Source: Ignelater luminosus (taxonomy: Eukaryota; Arthropoda; Insecta; Coleoptera; Elateridae). Taken from it: DNA of 64,000 bases. Position 1 is the first letter of the stretch, and the number at the start of each line of letters is the position of its first letter. Shown one piece after another: positions 1 to 11,400 of the stretch. Position numbers and translations under genes: made by a program. The stretch spans positions 1 through 64,000 of the forward strand of contig VTPC01008591.1 in the NCBI GenBank assembly GCA_011009095.1, given 5' to 3'. Below the pieces are notes generated by a model. That model saw only the letters and a list, made by a program, of their open reading frames with translations, ran no database searches and had not been told where the DNA came from.

Positions 1-924
1 CTTTATAGTGTATTCTTTCCGGAAAAATCTAGGGAAAACAATAGGTAGTTTAAATTCTATAGTAATCTTTTAAACGTTTTCTTTTTGTTTGAAGTAATAC
101 AAGTTCATATGTTCTAAATTTATTAATAGTTTTAAATCATGTTTAATTTTGTTTGCTTAGAGGGGTTTAATACAATAATTATTTTGCGATTTAATGATTT
201 TTAAACGCATTTATTTGACGGGTCCTACAGACCTAATTTTTATGCAATAATTGTCATTCTTTTATTTAATGTTTGTAAAGTAATAATTTCTTTTATCAAC
301 CATATCGTTTTGAATCTTTTTGTGAATGTTTATTTTACTCGATTTCAAAGCATAATAATAAATTCATGTAGTTGAACTTTTGTGTTCTTATTTCTAGGAG
401 TTTGTTTTTGTTTTATAAGCTTATTTAGGTACCGTGATGATGGACCTTGGCTTCTAGCAACCCGCATAATATTTGATTTTGTGAATAAAGCTTTGTTTAT
501 AGTTTTGAGAAACGAGAGAGAGGCTGGAGATTTATTAAGTTTATTTTATTTTAAGTTGCGGAACCAACAAAGGTTCCTTGGTAAGTAAAAGAGAATACAA
601 TTTAGTCTCCGGACACGATTTTGAAGTGTTTATCTACAGGGTGGTATTTTGGGTTAACCCTATATACAGCGTGTTCGCCGATGTGTGGACAGGTCGGCGG
701 ATTATTTCTTTTTAGCATAACTGTTTCCTGGCGCCCTTTTGGTATCTCTTTTAGGCTTTTCAGCCAAGAGCTATGTTTTAGGTCCAGGATCATCAAAGCC
801 TGGATTAGTTACTATTTTTGAACCTATTCCCGTCTTCGACATGAGCTATGGGCTTGAACATCTACCGATATCTGGCTTATACGGGACTTGTGCATACTTC
901 TGGGCATTTTCCCGTTACATAATA
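1..924. other. A+T-rich non-coding flank
   Basis: No gene is supported here. The stretch 602-925 is less A+T-rich than its surroundings and is open in two frames, but neither translation matches a family I recognise. A splice-acceptor-like tract near 412-426 is followed by a short open stretch, a stop and an AATAAA-type signal near 483, which could be a last exon. That reading rests on very little. Confidence 0.3.
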
Positions 925-1880
925 TTACAGTAAATAGCAATAAATCTTGTTTACTATTTTTTGGAAATCGAAACCACACCCTAACGGTTAAAAACGATCA
1001 TAATCTACGCCTCAATAATCAGTAAATTCCAGTTGTAGATTTAGCTAGGAACTTAGGACTTATCTTAGACGTTAACTTACGATTTAAACAACATGTCTGT
1101 AAATTACTTCAGAAAACTTACTCTTCCTTAAAACTGTTTTATGCCAATCGAGAAATTTTGAATTTTGGTCAAAAGAAAATGCTCTCTGAATCATTGGTCT
1201 TATCACATTTCAATTACTGTAACTTTATTTATAGTCCTTGTCTTGATGCATGTGACATCTACCGCATTCAAAAAACGCAAAATTGATGTTGTCGATTTAT
1301 TTACAATTTACGTCGTTATGACTCTGTTACCAAAGAAATTTCAGACCTAGGCTGGTTAAACATGGAAAATCGTTGGAAGTATCATTTGGGAGTGTATACA
1401 TATACTCTACTTTCAACAAAAAGTTCTACATCTCTTAGTTCTGAATTGATACCTGGGATACAGGTGCACTCTGCAAATACTCGGTATAATTATATGCTCT
1501 CTATGCCTCTTCATACGTCTTCATTGTTTCGGAGACGTTTTATATACAATGCCGTCAAGTTTTATAATTCTTTGCCGTTCGATATGCGAGGTCTCAATTT
1601 AAAAACTTTTAAACGGAATTTAAGACACTTCCTCTTCAGTAAGCAATAATTCTTTGTCCCTTCATCATCTGCCTACCTGTCTACTGCTTTGCAGTCAGAA
1701 GTACTTATTTCTTTTATCTTTATTTTTTTTTTTTACTTTGCATCTAATCCCTTGATTAAACAGAGTACCCTTTGGCTAAATTTCGCCAGGGGATTAGATT
1801 GCCTGTATTTAAGTTTAGTTTTTTTTATTTTAAGTTTACAATGTAAAATTTAATTATAAGGGCGATATAATAATAATAAT
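925..1880 (+). mobile_element. 5'-truncated non-LTR retrotransposon, RT C-terminus and 3' tail
   Basis: The plus strand encodes the end of the reverse transcriptase ORF of a CR1/Jockey/I-type non-LTR element. From about 930 the translation runs through NKSCLLFFGN, then LARNLGLILDVNLRFKQHV and LSHFNYCNFIYSPCLD, which is the conserved region just after the RT palm. After a lesion near 1280 the reading continues at 1362-1649 and ends in RRRFIYNAVKFYNSLP and FKRNLRHFLF, the usual C-terminus of this group. A 3' UTR of about 220 bp follows and ends in TAA-type trinucleotide repeats at about 1866-1880, as in CR1/L2/I-like elements. The copy lacks the endonuclease and most of the RT, as expected from 5' truncation during insertion. 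The exact clade cannot be fixed by eye. Confidence 0.8.
1866..1880 (+). repeat. TAA trinucleotide run at retrotransposon 3' end
   Basis: A short ATA/TAA run closes the retrotransposon 3' UTR. Such runs serve as the 3' terminus of several non-LTR clades, so it marks the probable insertion boundary with the Tc1 remnant that starts immediately after it. Confidence 0.6.
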
Positions 1881-2213
1881 GCCCGATCGCACACTGCTAT
1901 ATAGTAGTCAGAAATTATCTACATTTATCCACAGCAGGTTCAAATTCAAGTTATGGAGTACCTAGTACGTAGCCCTCACCTCAATCCTATTGAGCACATA
2001 TTGAATATGCTTGGCAGACGGTTAAGGAGTTGTCTAAATCCTCCAGTTAACCTAGAGGATGTGACAGTGCGGCTGGTGGAAGTATGGAATAGTCTTGACC
2101 AAAATGACATAAGATCGGTTGTACTCTGTATGGGTCGTCGCTGTCAGGCTGTAATTAGAAGCAGAGGTGGAAATATTGAATATAAATCAATTTTTAAAAA
2201 AACCATTTTTTAA
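1881..2213 (+). pseudogene. Tc1-type transposase, C-terminal third
   Basis: From 1881 the frame reads ARSHTAI, two stop codons, then an open stretch containing RSPHLNPIEHILNMLGRRL and RRCQAVIRSRGGN. These match the end of Tc1-family (Tc1/mariner superfamily) transposases: the DNARPH block just after the second catalytic Asp, the NPIEH block with the third acidic residue, and the C-terminal RRCQAVI motif. The usual D in SPDLNPIEH is replaced by H. The N-terminal DNA-binding domain and first catalytic Asp are absent, because the remnant begins exactly where the retrotransposon tail ends. The protein is inactive. Confidence 0.82.
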
Positions 2214-2368
2214 ATTTTTAAAATTTGTTTTTTGTTATCTTTTATCGGTTTATTGGACAGCAACGTAGTTGTAATTAACTGTAAATTACTCAATAAAAAT
2301 ATTCAACTACTATTACTAAAGTTTTATTGATATTTTATAGTGGTGCGTTAATTTCTTGGAACAATGTA
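2214..2368 (+). other. Tc1 remnant 3' flank with possible terminal repeat
   Basis: Non-coding tail behind the Tc1 transposase. A segment at about 2339-2366 (ending CTTGGAACAATG, then TA) looks like the inner-to-outer end of a Tc1-type terminal inverted repeat and would place the element boundary at 2366/2367. The partner repeat is missing, so this is an inference from position and the TA. Confidence 0.35.
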
Positions 2369-5300
2369 TGTCAATTATTAGCTTTCAATTACTCCCAGAA
2401 CTGTGACTATACTAGGACGATTGCCATTTAGTGCGTTTTCGTTAAAGAGAAACGCTTGTATTCTAAGTAAGATTTATATATTTTCTTAACATCTTTGTGA
2501 AAATTTTTGTTTGTTAAATCCAAGCAGTACTCCTTCTTCATATTGAATACAACAAATCATGGATTTAATTAACAAATATAGAAAATAATGGAGGCGGAGT
2601 ACTGGTGTCTACATATTCGTCTAGTCACCCGCTCACGGTTTTGCACCGTGGAGCACTAAATATTTCAAAATACTGAAATTTTTGTATGATTTATTGCTCG
2701 ATCTTTTAATTGAATTTTATTTATTCATTATCTACATTTAATAATTTTATTTTATTTATTTGACAATTAGAACACCAAGTCATTGTATACCAACGTGTCA
2801 AGTTGGTTATATCGTGGAGTTTTTCTATGTCATACTGTTAGCAGTTTTTGTTCGTTCGCTTTAATAGTTTTCCAAATCCTAGACATATCAAATTGTCAAC
2901 TGCTGATTTTTGTTTACGAAAACCAGATATACATAACTAGTTTTGTTGTTCAAGGTGCAGTGTTAGTCGTCTCTTAATGTTAAAGCATTGCGTTATAGTT
3001 ATAAATACTGTAAAAAGGGCATAAGTATGAAATGTTGCTAGTGCCGGGATTGAAATTCTTAACTGCTTTTAATGCGCGAGTACACTTGGCAAATAATAGC
3101 TTAAAGATGTTGATTTACCATACTCATTAGTTTGATTTATTGATAAGGAAGCCTTCACTGTAGTTGATGTTGAAAAACGTAATAGCTTGAAAGATCTCTG
3201 CGAATAAATTTAAGATTTACTTAATGGTAGATGTTAGAATCTGCTTAGGTGTTGTTCTTGGTACATTATACAGGACGAGTATTTTATTGCGTTACACATT
3301 AATAGGCAACACAAATTGCAGTTTTTGGAAAAGATAGCGGTGGGAAAAATATTGACAATCTGACCTTTAAGACAATAATATCAGTCTGTCTTGAAGAAAT
3401 CTTGATCTTATTTATTGAAAAAAAAATGAATAATAATGGAACATTACCTCTGCAATGACTGCGTAATCAGTCTAAGTTTGAAGCCTTTTAAACATTCTGT
3501 GTATATACTAATACCACACAATCAAGATATAGATGCGGTGAAAGTCAAAATAGTTGTGTGCTAAACTTTTGCAAATACGCATTTTGGGTTGCCTAACTAC
3601 AAACCATAACGCGATAAATTAAGCAGACTATATATGAAATTCTAATAATGGTTGAACCCTTGAATTCTTGTATTGCTTTGACTTTATTCAAGGTTTCAGC
3701 CATGAAGATAGAACTGTTAAAATATCATAGACTGATGTTAACAGTGCAACAGTTGGATGGGATGCTTTTACGATATCATCTTTAAAATTCCCGTTATCAC
3801 AAATCACCGCACTCTTGACTTTGCAAATGATATTATTAATATTGAAATAAGTCCGTTATTAATAGAGATTCAGCTCTTCGCATAAATTTAAGTAAAATCG
3901 ATTTTTTAAATTCTGATTTCACCAACTAACCCAGGAATAAAAGAATACATAGATCAATAACGTGTAAACAGTTTTTTTTTTCTAGCTACGATATTCTAGT
4001 TTCCGAGATAACCTGTATTTACATAAAATTCGAACCACCCACTTTACCGTTTGTAGACACTGATTCAATAAGTTTTTAGTAACTTCATTCGAGACTTCTA
4101 TTTTTAGAGGATATTATATTATTTTTAGGAAAGTTCATAAAAGTCATTGCACTTACTATTGGTTGGCAGTCGAACCTTCCCCCCATAATTACCGGAAAAA
4201 TTGCTCCTATTTCTCATTGTATACCTACTAATTTAAAAAGTTCATTCGTTTGTTTTCTTTCTTCGTTCTCTTACCTCAATATTTGGTAAAGAAAACTATC
4301 GAAACTCTTTTGTCAACATTTTTCCCGTATTTCTAACTTACTTATTCTTCTACCTGTATTAATAACAAAACTTCTTTTCATGTGTACGTAGTTAATTTCG
4401 TACATGTTCATATTCATTAATTACTATTATTACAGAAAGTTGGCCTACTTTCTTTCTTTCTTTATGAAATATAAATACATTTCCCTTAATAAGCTTTTCG
4501 TACCTTTAGAATTTTAAGTTTTCTTTTCATTATATCACGCTTTGTTATTTTTTATAAATTCCAGCTTTTTTAAAAAATCTTTTCTATAATTAACTTGTCG
4601 GAAACACAAAATGATATACAAATACAATACTGTGTACTGTATATTTTTTCAAACGCGTAATTAAAATTGAAATCTGGCTCAAGGGATTATCTTTAAACCA
4701 CACAATACAATTTTGAATACATATTGCAATTGTTTAATCTGCTGTGACGGTTGGTAGTAATATACTGTCAGTAATTTTCCTGAAAAATAGGAGTAATACA
4801 ATTTTCACTGTTATTGAGGGATGTTGGTAACGACAGCAACACGTGTCATTTAATATAGCCCAGAGGAAAATTCTATGGGAGTAAAAGATCAAAGAAACAG
4901 TACGGTTTGACGACGAGACAGCAAATTATTTTTCCATTTGCTACTGTCGCAAAATCCTTCCTATTCGACGATTTTATAATTTCCCTTTCTCATTATTAAA
5001 ACATACATTTATTTACAAGTGAAATTTGTTTTTCCATATGCAATGATTAATGGCGTTTTTTATAATAACTTTATCATACTTACATAAGTTTGCAAATTTT
5101 CCACATAATTTTTCAAGATAAAAATTTACTTGCTATTTTAAAACAGTAATTTTCCATAAAAGTATTCACCCGCAACGATTAATTTCTTATGACGTTATCA
5201 GACAGCTGATTTAAATGGTAAATAATTTACCTCTTTAAAAATACTGATAAATAGTTTCTATTGCTTTTTTCATTCGTTCATAATTTAGATGCATTGATCC

Positions 5301-7300
5301 TAGCATGATGAAAACAAAAAATTGTCAAGGTCTATTTGTTTCTAAGCCTTTAATAAAATAATAATCATTAATCAATATTGACGAAATTATCTAATGACGT
5401 AATTTGCCTCGTAATTGTTTCAGTCCGTCTTTCTAATATTTTAGCTTTTTATACCATGAATTTAAATGATTAAATCATAGATGCGGCGTAATTGCGTAGA
5501 CAAAATTAGGACAAAAACTCTTTAGTTCTATTAAATAAATGTAAATATAAGAATACTGGTTTGTACACAGTAATTTGTCTTTTATTTTCTTTATCAAATA
5601 CAATAAAGGATGCTATTTTTTGTAATAGATATTGAATACACAAAGAGGACATTTATGTGTAATTAGGAAAAATGGGTCACTGATTGTCGGTAAATAAGAA
5701 CTTTTATATGGACGATAAGGGCTACTAATGGCATTGTATTGAAACGTCAATAATTTCATATATTCACACTATGATGTTACCTTATTTTTTTCCATTTTAT
5801 ACCGAATTCCTGAATAAAACATTTACAAACTTCTTTTTTCGTTAATAATTCTCTGGGGAGATTTAAATTATGTATACAGAAACAAAGTTTAGGGTTTCAC
5901 TTAAATAGATTTTAAAAAAATGGAATTTAATGTTGTAAGAACTAAATGTGAATTTCTTTACTTTATGGAATTACAAAAAAAAACTGTTTAATAATTAAAA
6001 ACATGTTTAAACTTTTTTCCCTGCGGTTTCTATAATATTATAGTTTAGTCAGTTTATTGGTTAACTTAAAATTTATTTATATTTTTTTGAGCGTAAACTT
6101 TCCTAATTTAAAGTTTATCTCTAAACACCATTTATGGTGCTATTTGTCAGTTTCAATTTTTTGCAATTTGAAGGAAGGGTAGGTTTGTAATAATTTGATA
6201 TTATTTAAAAAGCATATGCTTGTAAGTGATAGTTTAGTAACCAAATGAATTGTATGGAGTTATACCAGATGTTCATAAACTCAAATCTCAGTATTATGCA
6301 ATCAAGATTTCTCAAATAATTCTTCCCAAGGCGTGTGGAAATTTTTTTTAATTTTTTCTACTATCTCTCGTTATCTATTTGCAAAATACAGTAGGTACAT
6401 ACGGTGACATCACCACAGTGAGTCGGTTTGAGCCCATGTTCTTCCAAAGTCTGAAAAAGTTATGTATAGGGTGTGCAAGCAAACAAAAATAATTTTGTGC
6501 AGACGATTACAATTAAATTGCAATATTTACGTCTAAATTAAAGGTGAAACAAGTACGTCAAAGAAAACTGCAGAGTAGGAGATTATAAAAATTAAAACTC
6601 CCAAAAATAGAGACCTCCAGTAGTTCTACCATACCAGAGACTATTTAGGTTGAATATTGAAGAAAATTGGAACAACTCTTAGATCGAAAGAGGTTGGTAC
6701 TAAATAGCGCGATGATAAACTCAAAAATACAAAGAGATAACATGATTGGTCACACATTTATATTAAACAAAATAAACAAAACAAAAGAGAGTTTCTGCAG
6801 CAACCAAGTAGAAAGAAATTCCCCAAAAAATAAATTGGTAGTCCTAAACTGAGTTTTCAAATTTTATGATTTTAGTTAGTCTTTGGTTTTTTTTTTACAT
6901 AAAGGAGATCTTTCCCTCTTAAGCATTTTTTCTTGCCTTCAGTTACATTTAGTTTATCTGATTTCTTATATAGTAATATTCACTTTGTCTAAAAGAACCC
7001 GAACCACTTGACTTATGAGTGACCTCTCCATTCACTAAATCAGTAGGATACTGATGCAGCGGCATGTTTTAGATTCAACTTGCCAAAATTCTTTCACTAG
7101 CAAATTATCACTTTTGCTAATAGATACACAATATATACATTATACTAGTTATAATATTCATACTAATTTATGTTTCCATGTAGGTAGGACTGCTGATCTC
7201 ACCCTAGTCCCTTTGGTTAAACCAGCTCGAGTTGCTATTTATTAAGATTTGCTTTATTTTTAATTTGTTTATTGAAATAAAACTAAAGTGTTAATTTAAT
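2369..7300. other. long A+T-rich non-coding stretch
   Basis: Nothing here supports a gene. Open frames are short, lack family signatures and fit chance in A+T-rich DNA. The small open frame at 6667-6852 is lysine- and asparagine-rich and is not recognised. The stretch is plausibly an intron or intergenic spacer. Confidence 0.5.
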
Positions 7301-7316
7301 AGTGGAGGTTCAATTT

Positions 7317-7340
7317 GAGAGAGAAAGAGAGAGAGAGCAA
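7317..7340 (+). repeat. GA-rich microsatellite
   Basis: An imperfect (GA)n run, unremarkable except that it starts a roughly 1-kb block of higher G+C than its surroundings. Confidence 0.8.
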
Positions 7341-8300
7341 CTATGGATAATCTTTGAGATTCTCGAGAAGGTGCTGCTTGCTGGATATCTGGCTACTGTT
7401 ACTGACGGTGCTCAACTGATTGTGACTAATGCTGGTCGACTGAGTGAACTAGCATAACTGCTATTTGGGTTTGCTCAACTCGTTAGACGGAGTTTTGCAT
7501 GTTGATGCTGCTGCTGGTGGTTGAGTAAACTGATTGAGCTCACTAGTGGTCACAGACATGGTCATTTGACGATACGGTTGTCTAATGCACTAAAGTCCAA
7601 TACCGTAACATGGCCAAGAATGTTGGAATTACAGCTTATTTTCTAATCGGTAATGCGTGTCGACATTCTTAGCAATATGAAATTACCAGCAGGTCGGCGG
7701 TGCGACATATGACTCAGCCGTACTCCATGCGTTCGTGCGTGCCTTAAACGCTAAGGAGGCCTCGCTATGCGGCCGACTGTTGTAGAAATTATTTTCAGTT
7801 TCGCACCGTAAATGTAGCAGAGTAGAACGATGGAGAATTACAAGCGGAAGAACGCTCTGCAATGACCTGATATTGGTTAGATTAAACAACAGGAACAAAG
7901 CAATCGGCCACACAACCTCCCGATACCTAATGGTTGGTTGGATGAATCTGTAACCGTAGTGTTAAGATTGGCAATCTGTTCAAGTACCTATTGGTGGTTC
8001 AAAGTGTGGTCGCTGTGAAAAAGAGTGAAACTGGTGGAGCTTGATTCGAAAAATAATTATTTGTGGAGTAGGAGGAAGAGGAAGTAATAATAATGCCTTG
8101 AATGATGATAAACAAAGGCTGTTCTTATCAAACGTTGGTAATGGTGGTAAACCAGAGAAACTGGTCTTGTCACTTGCTATGTTGGAGAGTTTTGCAGAGA
8201 AAGGTGTTTTTGCTGACAAAAGGTGCATATATATATATATATATATGAGTAATCTTGTAGAACATTTTAGAAATGGAACACAGACTAAATGAATCAGGAA
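7340..8300. other. G+C-richer block of unknown origin
   Basis: Compared with the flanks this block is richer in G and C and contains many CTG/TGCTG-like triplets. It carries open frames on both strands (7683-7913 minus, 8041-8292 plus, 7980-8228 minus) without a recognisable domain. The plus frame at 8041 is glycine-, asparagine- and leucine-rich and runs into an AT microsatellite. It may be part of a decayed element or a diverged exon. I cannot assign it. Confidence 0.3.
8226..8247 (+). repeat. AT microsatellite
   Basis: A perfect (AT)n run of about ten units. Confidence 0.85.
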
Positions 8301-10102
8301 TCAATTGGTTTATTGGTTAAATCCTGAGTAAGTATTTGAGATATGAAGATGGTATACTACTTTCTGATTGTATTCTTATTTAGTTCTACTGGATCGAAAA
8401 TTTAATAATGCGTTTCTCTCTTAGCAAATTTAGTGTGCCGATTAGCTTGTTTTTTATTTGTGTTGGAATTATTTATTTACCAGGAAGTTCACTTTATCCC
8501 CCAAAAACGTGTTTACTCTTCTTTAGAAATTCCACGTAGCTTCATCATTTTCTTTTTATTTTATCTACTCTTTATTTAAACTGTAATTTTGTACAAGTGC
8601 TTAAACCTACTAAAATAGGAATTGAGCTATCTATGTCGACAACAATAAATATTGTCTGAGTTTTAAATTTATTGCTTTCTACATCCAATTCCATTATTTC
8701 AATTGGATTGATTACCTGGGCTTTGGCGAACTCTTTTTTTCATTTAGATTCTTTAACTAGACTGTAAGAAAGAACGTTTGTTTGAGCGCCATTATCACGC
8801 GCTCTTTTAATTATTTTTTACGTTGTTTAGGTGTTCAATTTGTCAATTAAGTTGTAGCGCTTCACGCCTTTCATCACTTCTTACAAACCAGAAATTTTGA
8901 GAACATTGACTTCTACGAATGTGATGGGCCTTGCTTTTCTCGATTAATTTTTCTTAAACGACCTACCGCAATATTTCCTTGAAGATTCATAGGACACTTC
9001 TATGGAAAACGGCTGGGAAATACAAACCTCACACGCTTTATTATGCACAGATATAAAAAGCTTGTCAACATTTTACAGGCTCTATCAGTGTTTGAATCTC
9101 AACCAAACATCAACTCGCATCAGTTGATCAGTTCTTTACGGTTTAACAACTTTTTAACCTGTTTATAAAGAGCTAATAAATAATGTTAATTATTCTATAC
9201 TTTTATTTATTATTATAAACAACGATACTAATGTTATCACTTTAACCATGGCTCTAACATACGTAACATTCAAACTTTTTCATTAGTGACCCCGTTCTTC
9301 AAAGTGTATCTGTAGAGAAATCTTTAGTATTATCTAGACACATTTTGTGTGTTGCGAGGTTTTCATTTTAATTTGCTTTGTTTTTGCACATTTAGGAGGA
9401 CGGTTGGGTCTATAGTAAGAAAAACATTCTTTTTTTTATTGCTTTACATTTTATAGAAGAATGAGTCAACTAACTTTTCCTAGATTTTTTTTATCTTGAG
9501 TTTTTCTGGAATACACTTTAATTCATAATTATTAGAGTGTTTATTTACTGGTAGGTAGTTTCAAATTTGTATGCTGCTTAAAAATCAATAACTCTTGTTT
9601 ATCTCCTGCAATTATTTATAATTCTTCTTCGCTAATTCAACGGACTTGCCACAATTAGTTGCTTTCTTCAGTATTAAATCTTCTCTTAATAGGTCATGCG
9701 TACTTTTCGAATTAACACCTAAAACGATTTGCGCTCTTTACATTGTATGTTCCTGATCTTTAAAGTTGCAAACTTTTAACTAAAACGTTGAAGAATGGGA
9801 ACAATTTTCTTCGTTCCATTTACCAAAAACCAGATTAATTCTCTACAATTGTTTTAAATGTAAAAAGGTGTTTGTTTTGCAAAAATAGGGCATTGTCTAA
9901 TCAGTTCGTAGACTTAATTTGGTCCTGCAGAATAATTGATTACGAAATTCTGCTAAAGCATCACGCTTCAGTTTTTGAAGAGTCAGTAAGAATTCTAAAG
10001 AATTTTTCTTGTTTTATTTGTCTCGAAAAAGTGAACAAGGTTTTGTCCCATACTTCTTTGGTTGGAGTTAACTGCGTTGTAGATGGAATGTGGTGTCCTC
10101 AA
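8300..10102. other. non-coding stretch upstream of mariner
   Basis: Apart from the possible promoter near 9.05 kb, I see no supported gene. An open frame at 9872-10102 (plus) runs straight into the mariner insertion site. If the mariner is removed and one TA kept, it stops at once (CAA TAG), so it is not convincing coding sequence. Confidence 0.4.
9052..9090 (+). promoter_or_regulatory. possible TATA plus arthropod initiator
   Basis: TATAAAAAG at 9052-9060 is followed about 33 bp later by TCAGTG at 9085-9090. This is the spacing and sequence of an arthropod core promoter (TATA box plus TCAGT initiator). The bases after it, with CAACCAAACATCAACTC, resemble an insect 5' leader. No coding exon could be joined to it, so it could equally be the promoter of a lost LTR or a chance arrangement. 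Confidence 0.28.
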
Positions 10103-10104
10103 TA

Positions 10105-11398
10105 CGAGGGTGGTCTGAAAAGTTTCCGACCTAACAAAGATACAAGACATTTTTTCTGAAAAATTTTTTTTATTTTTCAACATAGTCTCCTTGTAACTCT
10201 ACACACTTCTCCCAGCGATGCTCCCATCTCTGTAACCCGTCCAAATAGTACTCGGCATTTCTCTCTGCAAAATAATTGTTCACGAAGGTGATTGCCTCTT
10301 CATTTGACGAAAATCTTTGACCTCCGAGCGCAATTTTTAGATGAGGGAACAAAAAGAAGTCGCTTGGGGCTAGATCTGGTGAGTAAGGCGGATGGTCAAG
10401 CAGTTCAAACCGTAATTCGTGGATTTTCGCCATGGCAACCGCTGAGGTCTGAGACGGTGCGTTGTCTTGGTGAAACAGGATTTTCTTTTTCTGCAAATGT
10501 GGCCGTTTTTTTCGCAAGTTCTGCCTTCAGCTTGTCAAGTAATGATGCATAGTATGCTCCTGTAATGGTGTTTCCTTTTTGAAGATAATCGATTAAAATA
10601 ACTCCATGACTATCCCAAAAAACAGTCGCCATCACTTTCCCAGCCGAAAAAACAGTTTTTGCTTTTTTTGGAGCCGGTTCCCCCTTTGCAGTCCACTGTT
10701 TGGACTATATTTTCGTTTCGGGCGTATAATGGTGTATCCAAGTTTCATCTACAGTAATTAATCGGCGCCAAAACTCGGATTTATTTCGCCTAAACTGCGC
10801 CAAAAGAGCGTTGGAAATATTCATTCGAACACGTTTTTGGTCTAACGTGAGCAAACGCGGCACCCAACGCGCGGACAACTTTCTCATGCCTAAATGTTGA
10901 TTTAATATGTGACAAACACATTCTTTTGACATGTTCATAACCTCTGCTATCTCTCTCACTTTAATTCGGCGGTCGTCTAGCACCATTTGGTGAACTTTGG
11001 CGATGTTTTCGTCGGTAGTTGCAGTTTTTGGACGTCCTGAACGTTCATCGTCTCCCAAGCTCTTACGGCCACGTTTAAATTCAACAGCCCAAAATTTCAC
11101 TGTGGTAAATGATGGTGCAGAGTCCCCATACACAGAATCCAACTCATCTTTTATTTGCGAAGGCGTATTGCCTTTCAAAAACAAATATTTAATGACAGCT
11201 CGATACTCGATTTTGTCCATTTTCACAAAAAAACTCACATCAACTCACTCAAACGACTGTTATATAAAAACTGCGCGTCCAAAATGGCTGAAACTTTGGT
11301 GAGTAACTGTCAACAGATGAACAACGAAATTCAGTAGCTTTTATTTACGAGTGCTGCCATCTTCACGTTGAGGTCGGAAACTTTTCAGACCACCCTCG
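10105..11398 (-). mobile_element. complete mariner element
   Basis: A 1294-bp element is bounded by 28-bp terminal inverted repeats that match perfectly (10105-10132 and 11371-11398, outer bases CGAGGGTGGTCTG). It is flanked on both sides by TA (10103-10104 and 11399-11400), the target duplication of the Tc1/mariner superfamily. Length and layout are those of a full mariner. The transposase gene fills the minus strand. Perfect repeats and only two visible coding lesions indicate a fairly recent insertion. Confidence 0.97.
10170..11220 (-). pseudogene. mariner transposase, one stop and one frameshift
   Basis: The reading starts at ATG 11218-11220 (MDKIEYRAVIKYLFLKG) and covers the whole mariner transposase of about 350 residues. 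An N-terminal helix-turn-helix region (KREIAEVMNMS-like, about residues 75-100) precedes the WVPRLLT block. The catalytic residues of DD34D are all present: D in TVDETWIHHY, D in FHQDNAPS, and D in LAPSDFFLF, 34 residues after the second. The C-terminus is GDYVEK and stop at 10170. There is an in-frame TAG at 10705-10707, right after HYTPETKI, where related copies have a glutamine codon. A one-base frameshift falls in or near the A run at about 10506-10517. A functional protein cannot be read without correction. The subfamily (mellifera/cecropia-like by eye) is uncertain. Confidence 0.95.
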
Positions 11399-11400
11399 TA

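Noticed and set aside
10292-10552. Plus-strand frame inside the 10.1-kb mariner
   Set aside because: Antisense shadow of the transposase gene.
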